A DNA stretch of 64,000 nt from Streptomyces asiaticus. GTDB taxonomy: Bacteria > Actinomycetota > Actinomycetes > Streptomycetales > Streptomycetaceae. Shown piece by piece: positions 1 to 9,397 of the stretch (the first letter of the stretch is position 1; each line of letters starts with the position of its first letter). The position numbers and the translations under genes were made by a program. The stretch spans positions 2,294,001 through 2,358,000 of the forward strand of contig NZ_JAGSHX010000006.1 of NCBI RefSeq assembly GCF_018138715.1. The letters run 5' to 3'. The notes beneath the pieces are model-generated. The model had not been told where the DNA came from. It saw only the letters and a list, made by a program, of their open reading frames with translations, and made no database searches.

Positions 1-279
1 GTGCCGCATGAACTCGCGGAAGACGAAGATCGGGGCGCTGATGAAGAAGGTCATCGAGTTGTGCTCGAACGGGCTGCCGTGGCGGTCCCGCATCAGGAAG
101 TTGATCAGCCCCTTGGAGCGCTCCGGGTCCTTGGTGATCTCCTCGAGGGACTGCTCGCCCGCGGTGGACACCCGCGCGGCCCACAACACATCGGAGTCGG
201 CAGCGCTGTGCTTGACCAGCTCGACGGTCACATCGCTGCGGAAACTGGCCTTCTCGATCTCGGCGGGGGTCTCGGTCAC
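1..279 (-). CDS. thyX: FAD-dependent thymidylate synthase ThyX (N-terminal part, cut by window edge)
   Basis: ThyX makes dTMP from dUMP with methylenetetrahydrofolate and reduced FAD, in the cytoplasm. The 93 visible codons read VTETPAEIEKASF, then SDVTVELVKHSAADSDVLWA, HGSPFEHNSMTFF and FREFMRH, which is the typical Streptomyces ThyX start. The window ends just before the RHRxxSxNExSxR signature, so the diagnostic motif itself is not visible. GTG at 279 is chosen because a GAAGGA ribosome-binding site lies about 9 bases upstream; the ATG inside that region runs straight into a stop. It is divergent from the small membrane protein gene starting at 458. The family call is secure from the conserved N-terminal segments. 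Confidence 0.93.
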   Translation of the reverse strand, partial: MTETPAEIEKASFRSDVTVELVKHSAADSDVLWAARVSTAGEQSLEEITKDPERSKGLINFLMRDRHGSPFEHNSMTFFISAPIFVFREFMRH

Positions 280-457
280 CGGGCGGGTCCTTCCATGGTG
301 CGTCGCTCAGGGCGGCGCCCAGCTTACGGGCCACCACCGACAGTCCCGCTCCGCAGAAATTTTTGACTGAAGTCGTCGGATCCGGGCACCCAATCACCCA
401 TTCACACGTCCTACACATTGAAGTACTCACGTTCGAGGTTCCAAGGAGAGCCCGCAG

Positions 458-700
458 ATGTTCCGCCGGCGAGAGCCCGTGCCGTTCGCCTTCGTCGCCG
501 AAGCCGACCGTTTCCGCAGCAATGTCACCCCACCACCCCGCCCCCGCGCCACACCGTCCCAGATCGCCGGCCGGACCCTGATCGGGCTCACGATCGTCGC
601 GGGGTTCATCGGCTCGTTGATGTTCGGGATGCCCGCCCTCGACAGCCAGTCGCACCCCACCCACCAGATCCAGCAGTCAGAGGCGTCCGACGGACGCTGA
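458..700 (+). CDS. small conserved membrane protein, unknown function
   Basis: An 80-residue protein with a basic N-terminus (MFRRREPVPFAF), a proline/arginine-rich stretch, then one hydrophobic segment at about residues 38-60 (RTLIGLTIVAGFIGSLMFG) and a short polar tail. It is best read as a single-pass membrane protein. The ATG follows AGGAGA at good spacing. It is divergent from thyX and 65 bases upstream of the PH-domain gene on the same strand. I do not recognise a named domain; the size and position match small hypothetical proteins found beside thyX/dapB in streptomycetes. Confidence 0.75.
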   Translation: MFRRREPVPFAFVAEADRFRSNVTPPPRPRATPSQIAGRTLIGLTIVAGFIGSLMFGMPALDSQSHPTHQIQQSEASDGR

Positions 701-765
701 CCGGCCCTGGGATAGCCTCACCCAGCACAGGCCCATCCGGACATGTGTGTGAGTGAGGAACTCCC

Positions 766-1317
766 GTGCCCCTGCCCTTCCTGACCGCCGACCGCGCCCG
801 AGACGACGACGCGGCGGCCGGAGCGGATCCGCTCGGCTACGAGGACCCGGACCGCTGGCGCCGTCCCTACCGGCCGGGGCCCTGGAGGGTCGGGGGCGCC
901 GCTCTTCTGCTGCTGCTCGCCTCGTACGTCCTGTTCTCCGCCATGATCATCGCGATGGCGGGATCGCTGCCCGCGGCAGGCGTCTGCGCCGGCGTCGCGG
1001 CGCTGATGATCGTGACAGCCGTAAGGCTGGTGCGCAGCGGTGTCGTGGTCAGCGCCCAGGGGCTGCGCCGGATCGGCCTCCTGCGCAGCATCACCGTGCG
1101 CTGGCAGGACATCGCCGCGATACGCACGGCCCAGCAGCCGGTCCGCTGGCTGGGCCTGCCGCGCACCGTCCAGGGGCAGGCGCTGCTGCTCCAGTCCGTG
1201 CGCGGCGGAGCGCCTGACACCCTGATCACCAGCCATGACGCCGACTTCCTGGGCCAGGCGGAGAGCTTCGAGAAGGCCGCCGACGCGATCGAGGGCTGGT
1301 CCGCCGCCCACCGCTGA
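766..1317 (+). CDS. PH-domain (YdbS/bPH-type) membrane protein
   Basis: A 183-residue protein. Residues 1-40 are acidic and polar, residues about 43-90 form two hydrophobic helices (VGGAALLLLLASYVLFSAM and VCAGVAALMIVTAVRL), and the rest is a soluble domain beginning SGVVVSAQGLRRIGL with the phrase VRWQDIAAIRTAQ. That beta-strand pattern is typical of bacterial PH-like domains attached to membrane helices. GTG at 766 is preceded by GAGGAA about 9 bases upstream. No enzymatic role is implied; these domains are usually membrane-associated scaffolds. It converges with the gene ending at 1411. Confidence 0.75.
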   Translation: MPLPFLTADRARDDDAAAGADPLGYEDPDRWRRPYRPGPWRVGGAALLLLLASYVLFSAMIIAMAGSLPAAGVCAGVAALMIVTAVRLVRSGVVVSAQGLRRIGLLRSITVRWQDIAAIRTAQQPVRWLGLPRTVQGQALLLQSVRGGAPDTLITSHDADFLGQAESFEKAADAIEGWSAAHR

Positions 1318-1410
1318 GCCGTACGGCAGCACCGCTCAGTCTTACGGCAGCGGAGGGGCGCCGCCGAGCCCCCTTACCGATATCCGTACCACCGCGGGCG
1401 GCGCGCCGGG

Positions 1411-1872
1411 TCAGCCCCCGGCCGCCCGCACCGGCTTGCCGTCGTGCAGGGCGATGGCGCGCTGCATCGCCTTACGGGCACGCGCGGTGTCCCGGGCGTC
1501 GTGGTACGCCACGGCGAGCCGGAACCAGGACCGCCAGTCGTCCGGCGACTGCTCGGTCTCGGCCCTGCGCTTGGCGAAGACGGCGTCCGCCGAGTCCCGG
1601 TCGATCCGCCCGCCGGGCGTCCGCACCAGCTCGTCGACCGGGAGCCCGCCCTCCGCCTCCAGCTCCCGGGCCAGCCGGTCCGCGCTCCGCGCGAACTGCG
1701 TGGTCTGCCACAGGAACCAGCCGCCGATGAGGGGCATCACCAGCACCGCCACACCGAAGACGACGGTGACCGGGGTGCCCTCCCGGATCAGCAGCACCCC
1801 GCGGTCGCCGACCAGCACGAAGTAGACGACCAGGACGGCCGCGAGAACGAAATACGTGATCTTTGCGCGCAC
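1411..1872 (-). CDS. membrane-anchored TPR-like protein, unknown function
   Basis: A 153-residue protein with two N-terminal transmembrane helices (ITYFVLAAVLVVYFVLVG and VTVVFGVAVLVMPLIGGWFL), a charged middle (SADRLARELEAEGGLP) and a C-terminal TPR-like helix pair containing DDWRSWFRLAVAYHDARDTA and RARKAMQRAIAL. It is probably a small inner-membrane protein with a cytoplasmic protein-interaction module. It lies 10 bases downstream of dapB on the same strand, so the two are likely co-transcribed, but nothing in the sequence links it to lysine synthesis. Confidence 0.7.
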   Translation of the reverse strand: MRAKITYFVLAAVLVVYFVLVGDRGVLLIREGTPVTVVFGVAVLVMPLIGGWFLWQTTQFARSADRLARELEAEGGLPVDELVRTPGGRIDRDSADAVFAKRRAETEQSPDDWRSWFRLAVAYHDARDTARARKAMQRAIALHDGKPVRAAGG

Positions 1873-1882
1873 CGCTGTGCCC

Positions 1883-2725
<843 letters not shown>

Positions 2726-2728
<3 letters not shown>

Positions 2729-4105
2729 GGCGACCGCCTCGTCGAGACGCGCCGCCTGCTTGTCCTTCAGCGGGCCGATGACGGACAGCGAAGGACGCTG
2801 TCCCAGTACATCGCGCGCCACCTCGCGCACCTCGTCCGGGGTGACCTCCGCGATCCGCTCGAGCATGTCGTCCACCGACATCTGCTCGCCCCAGCACAGC
2901 TCGCTCTTGCCGATCCGGTTCATCAGCGCACCGGTGTCCTCCAGGCCCAGCACGGTGGAGCCGGAGAGCTGGCCGACGGCGCGGCGCAGTTCCTCGTCGC
3001 TCAGGCCGTTCTCCGCGACCTGGACGAGCTCGTCGCGGCAGATCTTGAGGACGTCGTGCACCTGGTTCGGGCGGCAGCCGGCGTAGACGCCGAAGAGCCC
3101 GCAGTCGGCGAAGCTGGAGGTGTAGGAGTAGACGCTGTAGGCGAGCCCGCGCTTCTCCCGGACCTCCTGGAAGAGCCGGGAGCTCATCCCGCCGCCGAGC
3201 GCCGTGTTGAGCACCCCGAGCGCCCAGCGGCGGTCGTCGGTGCGCGGGATACCGGGCATGCCGAGGACGACATGGGCCTGCTCGGTCTTGCGGTTCAGCA
3301 GCTCGACCTTGCCCGCCGTACGGATCGCACGGGTGCCGGCGCGCGGGGCGACCGGGGCCGCGTCGGTGCGGGACAGGGCGCCCGCCCTGTCGAACGCGGC
3401 GTGCACCTGGCGTACGACGTCGTCGTGGTCCACATTGCCCGCGGCGGCGACGACCAGGTGCGTGGGGTCGTAGTGCTTCCGGTAGAAGCGGGCGATCTGG
3501 TCGCGGCCCAGGGCGTTGACGGTGTCGACGGTGCCCAGGACCGGGCGGCCGAGCGGGGTGTCGCCGAGCATGGTGTGGGCGAACAGGTCGTGCACACAGT
3601 CGCCCGGGTCGTCCTCGGTCATCGCGATCTCTTCGAGGACGACACCGCGCTCCGCGTCCACGTCCGCCGCGTTGATCACCGAGCCGGTCAGCATGTCGCA
3701 GACGACGTCGATGGCCAGCGGCAGATCGGTGTCGAGCACCCGCGCGTAGTAGCAGGTGTACTCCTTGGCGGTGAACGCGTTCATCTCGCCGCCGACCGCG
3801 TCGATGGCCGCGGAGATGTCCAGCGCGGAGCGCCGCCGGGTGCCTTTGAAGAGCAGATGCTCCAGATAGTGGGTGGCTCCGCCGAGCGTACGGGTCTCGT
3901 CGCGCGAGCCGACGTGCGCCCAGATGCCGAAGGTGGCCGAGCGCACGGAGGGGAGGGTCTCGGTGACGACGCGCAGGCCCCCGGGGAGGGTCGTCCTGCG
4001 GACCGTGCCGATGCCGTTCTCGCCCTCGAGAAGCGTTTGGGTACGGGCGACGGCCCGCGCCTCCGAGGAGGTGCGGGCCGTCGTGCCGTCGTCGCGGGAC
4101 GTCAC
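2726..4105 (-). CDS. M16-family zinc metallopeptidase (insulinase/processing-peptidase type)
   Basis: A 459-residue peptidase of the pitrilysin/mitochondrial-processing family. The inverted zinc motif HxxEH is HYLEH at residues 79-83, followed downstream by [16 protein letters not shown] with a candidate third ligand glutamate, and the C-terminal half has [20 protein letters not shown], the non-catalytic paired domain with its R/Y signature. The GTG start (4105) overlaps the TGA stop of pnp by GTGA, so translation is coupled to PNPase. This pnp-M16 pairing is conserved in actinomycetes. The substrate is unknown. Confidence 0.92.
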
Positions 4106-6351
4106 TTGGCGGCTTCGTCCTTCGTCTGGGGCTTGGCCTCGGCCTGGGACTCGTCCGCGTCCGCGCCCTCCTCGTCCTCGACGACCGGGATGAGGGAGAG
4201 CTTGCCGCGCTGGTCGATCTCGGCGATCTCGACCTGGACCTTGGCGCCGACCTTCAGCACGTCCTCGACGTTCTCCACGCGCTTGCCACCGGCGAGCTTG
4301 CGGATCTGCGAGATGTGCAGCAGGCCGTCCTTGCCCGGGAGCAGGGAGACGAACGCACCGAAGGTGGTGGTCTTCACGACCGTGCCCAGGTAGCGCTCGC
4401 CGACCTCCGGCATGGTCGGGTTGGCGATGCCGTTGATGGTCGCGCGGGCGGCCTCGGCGGCCGGGCCGTCGGCGGCACCGATGTAGATGGTGCCGTCGTC
4501 CTCGATGGTGATGTCGGCGCCGGTGTCCTCCTGGATCTGGTTGATCATCTTGCCCTTGGGGCCGATGACCTCACCGATCTTGTCGACCGGGATCTTCACG
4601 GTGATGATCCGCGGCGCGTTGGGGGACATCTCGTCCGGGACGTCGATGGCCTCGTTCATCACATCGAGGATGTGCAGCCGGGCGTCACGGGCCTGCTTGA
4701 GGGCCGCGGCCAGCACGGACGCCGGAATGCCGTCCAGCTTGGTGTCCAGCTGGAGCGCGGTGACGAACTGCTTGGTGCCGGCGACCTTGAAGTCCATGTC
4801 GCCGAACGCGTCCTCCGCACCGAGGATGTCGGTGAGGGTGACGTAGTGGGTCTCGCCGTCGATCTCCTGGGAGATCAGGCCCATGGCGATGCCCGCGACC
4901 GGGGCCTTCAGCGGCACACCGGCGTTGAGCAGCGACATCGTGGAGGCGCAGACCGACCCCATGGAGGTCGAGCCGTTGGAGCCGAGCGCCTCGGAGACCT
5001 GGCGGATGGCGTACGGGAACTCCTCGCGCGTCGGCAGCACCGGCAGCAGCGCCCGCTCGGCCAGGGCGCCGTGGCCGATCTCGCGGCGCTTGGGGGAGCC
5101 GACACGGCCGGTCTCACCGGTGGAGTACGGCGGGAAGTTGTAGTTGTGCATGTAGCGCTTGCGGGTCTCGGGCGCGAGCGTGTCCAGCTGCTGCTCCATG
5201 CGGAGCATGTTCAGCGTGGTGACGCCCAGGATCTGGGTCTCGCCGCGCTCGAACAGCGCCGAGCCGTGGACCCGCGGAATCGCCTCGACCTCGGCGGCGA
5301 GCGTACGGATGTCCGTGACGCCGCGGCCGTCGATGCGCTTCTTCTCCTTGATGACGCGCTCGCGCACCAAGGCCTTGGTCAGCGCGCGGTACGCCGCGGA
5401 GATCTCCTTCTCGCGCCCCTCGAACTGCGGCAGCAGCTTCTCGGCGGCCACGCCCTTGACGCGGTCCAGCTCCGTCTCGCGCTCCTGCTTGCCCGCGATG
5501 GTCAGCGCCTGGGCCAGCTCGTCGCGGACGGCGGCGGTGAGCGCCTCCAGGACGTCGTCCTGGTAGTCGAGGAAGATCGGGAACTCGGCGGTCGGCTTGG
5601 CGGCCTTGGCGGCGAGGTCGGCCTGCGCCTTGCACAGGACCTTGATGAAGGGCTTCGACGCCTCCAGGCCGGCGGCGACGATCTCCTCGGTGGGAGCCTC
5701 GGCGCCGTCCTTGACCAGCTGGATGGTCTTGTCGGTGGCCTCCGCCTCGACCATCATGATCGCGACATCGCCGTCCTCGAGCACCCGGCCGGCGACGACC
5801 ATGTCGAAGACGGCCTCCTCCAGCTCGGAGTGGGTCGGGAAGGCCACCCACTGGCCCTTGATCAGGGCGACGCGGGTGCCACCGATGGGCCCGGAGAAGG
5901 GCAGCCCGGCGAGCTGGGTGGAGCAGGAGGCGGCGTTGATCGCGACCACGTCGTAGAGGTGGTCGGGGTTGAGCGCCATGATCGTCTCGACAACCTGGAT
6001 CTCGTTGCGCAGGCCCTTCTTGAAGGACGGGCGCAGCGGGCGGTCGATCAGACGGCAGGTGAGGATCGCGTCCTCGGAGGGGCGGCCCTCACGGCGGAAG
6101 AACGAGCCGGGGATGCGCCCCGCCGCGTACATCCGCTCCTCGACATCGACCGTGAGCGGGAAGAAGTCGAGCTGGTCCTTGGGGTTCTTGGAAACGGTGG
6201 TGGCCGACAGCACCATGGTGTCGTCGTCCAGGTAGGCCACGGCCGAACCGGCGGCCTGACGGGCCAGGCGGCCCGTCTCAAAACGGATGGTGCGGGTGCC
6301 GAAGGTGCCGTTGTCGATAACCGCTTCGGCGTAGTGGGTCTCGTTCTCCAC
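4102..6351 (-). CDS. pnp: polyribonucleotide nucleotidyltransferase (PNPase, also called GpsI)
   Basis: Phosphorolytic 3'-to-5' exoribonuclease and RNA polymerising enzyme of RNA decay. The 749-residue protein shows two RNase PH domains ([23 protein letters not shown] and the second with [20 protein letters not shown], shown here in part), then a KH domain with [12 protein letters not shown] and an S1 domain ([20 protein letters not shown]) and an acidic tail. GTG at 6351 is chosen because GAGGAG lies 9 bases upstream and the protein then starts [20 protein letters not shown] like its relatives; the frame is open further upstream without conservation. rpsO lies just upstream on the same strand. 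Confidence 0.96.
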   Translation of the reverse strand: MENETHYAEAVIDNGTFGTRTIRFETGRLARQAAGSAVAYLDDDTMVLSATTVSKNPKDQLDFFPLTVDVEERMYAAGRIPGSFFRREGRPSEDAILTCRLIDRPLRPSFKKGLRNEIQVVETIMALNPDHLYDVVAINAASCSTQLAGLPFSGPIGGTRVALIKGQWVAFPTHSELEEAVFDMVVAGRVLEDGDVAIMMVEAEATDKTIQLVKDGAEAPTEEIVAAGLEASKPFIKVLCKAQADLAAKAAKPTAEFPIFLDYQDDVLEALTAAVRDELAQALTIAGKQERETELDRVKGVAAEKLLPQFEGREKEISAAYRALTKALVRERVIKEKKRIDGRGVTDIRTLAAEVEAIPRVHGSALFERGETQILGVTTLNMLRMEQQLDTLAPETRKRYMHNYNFPPYSTGETGRVGSPKRREIGHGALAERALLPVLPTREEFPYAIRQVSEALGSNGSTSMGSVCASTMSLLNAGVPLKAPVAGIAMGLISQEIDGETHYVTLTDILGAEDAFGDMDFKVAGTKQFVTALQLDTKLDGIPASVLAAALKQARDARLHILDVMNEAIDVPDEMSPNAPRIITVKIPVDKIGEVIGPKGKMINQIQEDTGADITIEDDGTIYIGAADGPAAEAARATINGIANPTMPEVGERYLGTVVKTTTFGAFVSLLPGKDGLLHISQIRKLAGGKRVENVEDVLKVGAKVQVEIAEIDQRGKLSLIPVVEDEEGADADESQAEAKPQTKDEAAK

Positions 6352-6755
6352 CAGGAAAATCTCCTCTTCTGCGTCCCTCGTCCGTGTGACGGTGGACGGT
6401 GGTGGAGCAGCGCCCCGGGCCTTACTGGCCGGCAGCCGGGCCGGTCTTCGATCGAAGCCACCGGAATTGCCAGTTCCGGGAGCCACTACCGAGGACCGGC
6501 TCCTGTGGCGCCGGTGCGGCGGGAATGAGGCGCTCCTCCTCGTTCGTTATGGCGTTGTTGGGACCAGACTACAAAGCTTCGGCCGTCATCACGACGGCTG
6601 TGCTGTCCGGCCCCTACGGTACGTAGCGATGGCGCTACGCACCGGCGCGAAGACCGTACGGGCCGCCATTGGCTCACCTTTGGCTGAAACCGTACGGCGC
6701 CGCGTATGGCAAAGGGAGCGGCCCCCGTCGCGGGAACCGCTCCCTCCTTGGCGTC
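6352..6755 (-). promoter_or_regulatory. rpsO-pnp intergenic region with two hairpins (terminator/RNase III-type processing site)
   Basis: This 404-base gap holds no gene. Just after the rpsO stop, GGGAGCGG (6714-6721) pairs with CCGCTCCC (6737-6744) around a 15-base loop. Further along, GTAGCG (6623-6628) pairs with CGCTAC (6633-6638) around ATGG. In Streptomyces, hairpins in the rpsO-pnp spacer are known RNase III cleavage sites that control PNPase level; that these are the same elements is inference from position. A pnp promoter may also lie here but I could not define one. Confidence 0.6.
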
Positions 6756-7043
6756 TTACTTGGCGCCCGCCGCACCCCGGCGGATACCCAGGCGCTCGAC
6801 CAGCGCACGGAAGCGCGTGATGTCCTTCTTCGCCAGGTACTGGAGCAGGCGGCGGCGCTGGCCGACCAGGAGCAGCAGACCCCGGCGGGAGTGGTGGTCG
6901 TGCTTGTGGGTCTTGAGGTGCTCGGTCAGGTCGGAGATGCGGCGCGTGAGCAGCGCGACCTGGACCTCGGGAGAGCCGGTGTCGCCCTCCTTGGTGGCGA
7001 ACTCGGTCATGATCTGCTTCTTGGTAGCGGCGTCGAGCGACAC
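6756..7043 (-). CDS. rpsO: 30S ribosomal protein S15
   Basis: A 95-residue protein with the S15 signature: [39 protein letters not shown] and [13 protein letters not shown]. It binds 16S rRNA in the platform of the small subunit. The GTG at 7043 is preceded by AAGGAG. Upstream on the minus strand is 7044-7270, which must carry its promoter; downstream is the hairpin-rich spacer leading to pnp. Confidence 0.97.
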   Translation of the reverse strand: MSLDAATKKQIMTEFATKEGDTGSPEVQVALLTRRISDLTEHLKTHKHDHHSRRGLLLLVGQRRRLLQYLAKKDITRFRALVERLGIRRGAAGAK

Positions 7044-7270
7044 TCGGTACTCCTTGCTTTCGTCATCAGCCGCCGAGTGCCCCTGGTCGTTGTCTCAGGG
7101 GATCTTCCGTGACTCGGGAGGCGGGGTCCGCTGGGCGCTGTCTCCCGAGACTCAGGGCCTCCGGGGACGCGTACGCAAACGGCCAGGACACAGGGTACCA
7201 GCGTCTTGGTGGGGGGAGTGTGGGGGTGGGCCGCGGCGGGGTGTCCGGGGTTAGAGGACGGGGTCCGGGG

Positions 7271-9328
7271 CTAGAGGACGGGCATGGCGGTGAGGGTGCC
7301 GGACTGCAGGGCGAACACGCGGTTCCCGGCCGCCGCGAGCCGCCAGTCTCCCTCGGTCCCCGGAGCGTACGGCCACGCGACGCTTCCGCTGCGGACATCG
7401 ACCGCCACCACGCCTTGGTCCCCGCGCCCATCGAGGGCCGCCCACACACTGCCACCCTCGGCGACGGGAGCGGCAAGGGGGTGGTCGTCGGACGCGAACG
7501 GCAGCGTCCACATCCCCGCTCCGTCCTCCGCCCGCCATGCCGAGAGGTCGGTGTCGTCCACGGCGTACACCACGCCCTTACGCACGGCCGGCGCGGTCCA
7601 GCCGGTCCCGCCCTGACCGGCATGGGCCCACTTCTCCTCACCGCTCGCCAGGGCCAGCGCCCTCAGACTCTTCCCCCCGAGGTAGACGACGCCGTCCGCG
7701 ACGGCGGGGGCGAGGGCGGCGGAGGACCCCTGCTCACGCGGGCCCCAGGCGGTCCTGCCCGTTCGGGCGTCGAGGGCGGCCACGCCGCCGTCCGATCCGT
7801 GGATCACCAGGCGGCCGTCGGCGACCGCCGCCTGGGCCGGTGCCTTGGCGGATGTGGCCACGGGCGCCGAGACGGTCCACAGCGTGCGGTGCGAGGTGAG
7901 GTCCACGGCGCGTATCCGACCGCCGCGTGTGGCGAGGTAGGCCGCGCTCTCATCGGCGCCGAGCAGCACCGCCGCGTCGGCTCCCGGCGCCGACCACCGC
8001 TTCCTGCCGTCCTTGGTGCCCAGCCCGAGCAGTGCCCCCTTGGCGTCGGCGGTAAGGATGACGTCGTCGGATGCGGCGAGCACGCGGGCGGTGGCGGCGG
8101 CCGTGCGCTCGGAGGTCCACCTCCGCTTCCCGTTCCGCACGTCGTACGCGCGCAGCGCACCGCTGGGGGTCGCGACGACCACGAGGTCGTGGACGGGCAG
8201 CGGAGCGGGCAGATCGGCGCCGGAGCTCTCGGCGACGCGGATCGGACCCCACAGCGGCTGTGGCGCTGTTCCTTCGTCATAGCGCGACAGCGGCTCGGCC
8301 TCCCAGGGCCGCCCGCCGGCCTCCGCCTCGTCGCCGCGCAGCAGCCACCACGCGACGCCTCCGCCACCCGCCGCGAGCACGGCGCCGCCCGCGGCGAGCG
8401 TCCCGATGAGCCGCCGCCGGGAGGGGCCCGTCCGGTCGCCGGGCAGGGCGGCCATGCGCCGGGCGTCCGCCTCGCGCCGCGCGATGTCCTGCGCGAGCGG
8501 TCCGCTCCTCCAGATCCGGTCCGCGCCCCGGGGCGGCGCCAGCGCCCGGCCGATCCACTCGAGACCGGGCCGGGCCCCGGGGTCCTTGGCCAGACAGGGC
8601 TCGACCAGCGGCCGCAGCGCCCCGGGCACCGCGCCCAACTCCGGCTCACCGTGCACCACCTGGTACTGCACGGCGGCCACATGGCCGCCCTCGTAGACCG
8701 GCCGTCCGCCCGCCGCGTAGGCGAGGACCACTCCGAGGGAGAACACATCGCCCGCGGGGCCGGTCCGCTGCCCCAGGACCTGCTCGGGCGGGGCGTAGCC
8801 GGGGGTGGCGACGGTCTGTCCCGTGGTGGTCAGCGTCAGCCCGTGCTCGGGCCGGGCGATCCCGAAGTCGATGATCCTGGGGCCGCGGGAAGTGAGCACG
8901 ATGTTGGACGGTTTGAGGTCGCGGTGGACCAGCCCGGCTGCGTGGATGTCGTGGAGCGTACGGACGAGCGCGGCTCCCAACGCCCTTACGGCGGGCTCCT
9001 CCAGGGCCCCGTACCGCTCCACGGCCTGGTCGAGCGTGGGCCCGGCGAGGAACTCCGTGGCGATCCACGGCCGCCCGCCCTCGGTCTGCGCCGCGAGCAC
9101 CCGTGCCACCCCGTCGCCCCGCACGGCCTGGGCCGCGTGCGCCTCGCGCACGAAACGCTGGGCCATATGGGGGTCGTGGGCCACTTCGGGCCGCAGCACC
9201 TTGATCGCCGCGATCCGGCCCCCGGAATCCCGCCCCAGGTAGACCTGGCCCATGCCGCCCGCGCCGAGCACGCCGGTGAGGCGGTACGGGCCGAGGCGCA
9301 GCGGATCGCCGGTGCCGAGGGGTTTCAT
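7271..9328 (-). CDS. Ser/Thr protein kinase with C-terminal PQQ-type beta-propeller
   Basis: A 685-residue predicted membrane kinase. The kinase domain (about residues 12-270) has the glycine loop GAGGMG (22-27), AAIKVL with lysine 43, HRDLKPSN with the catalytic HRD at 135-137 and DFG at 154-156, so it should be active. A hydrophobic segment follows RRRLIGTLAAGGAVLAAGGG (about 310-340). The rest is a set of PQQ-like propeller repeats such as LRAYDVRNGKRRWTSE, VAALDARTGRTAWGP and GVVAVDVRSGSVAWPYA. GGAGA precedes the ATG. It is the most downstream of four related genes on this strand, after a 69-base gap, and probably senses something through the extracytoplasmic propeller. Confidence 0.92.
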   Translation of the reverse strand: MKPLGTGDPLRLGPYRLTGVLGAGGMGQVYLGRDSGGRIAAIKVLRPEVAHDPHMAQRFVREAHAAQAVRGDGVARVLAAQTEGGRPWIATEFLAGPTLDQAVERYGALEEPAVRALGAALVRTLHDIHAAGLVHRDLKPSNIVLTSRGPRIIDFGIARPEHGLTLTTTGQTVATPGYAPPEQVLGQRTGPAGDVFSLGVVLAYAAGGRPVYEGGHVAAVQYQVVHGEPELGAVPGALRPLVEPCLAKDPGARPGLEWIGRALAPPRGADRIWRSGPLAQDIARREADARRMAALPGDRTGPSRRRLIGTLAAGGAVLAAGGGGVAWWLLRGDEAEAGGRPWEAEPLSRYDEGTAPQPLWGPIRVAESSGADLPAPLPVHDLVVVATPSGALRAYDVRNGKRRWTSERTAAATARVLAASDDVILTADAKGALLGLGTKDGRKRWSAPGADAAVLLGADESAAYLATRGGRIRAVDLTSHRTLWTVSAPVATSAKAPAQAAVADGRLVIHGSDGGVAALDARTGRTAWGPREQGSSAALAPAVADGVVYLGGKSLRALALASGEEKWAHAGQGGTGWTAPAVRKGVVYAVDDTDLSAWRAEDGAGMWTLPFASDDHPLAAPVAEGGSVWAALDGRGDQGVVAVDVRSGSVAWPYAPGTEGDWRLAAAGNRVFALQSGTLTAMPVL

Positions 9329-9397
9329 GGGAGAGGTCTCCTGGTCGATGAGGGGTTGATCGGATCAACTGGGCGGCCGGGCGGGCCATGTGCCGGG

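Noticed and set aside
4315..6528. Plus-strand open frame opposite pnp
   Set aside because: Pnp on the other strand is unmistakable; this frame mirrors its codons.
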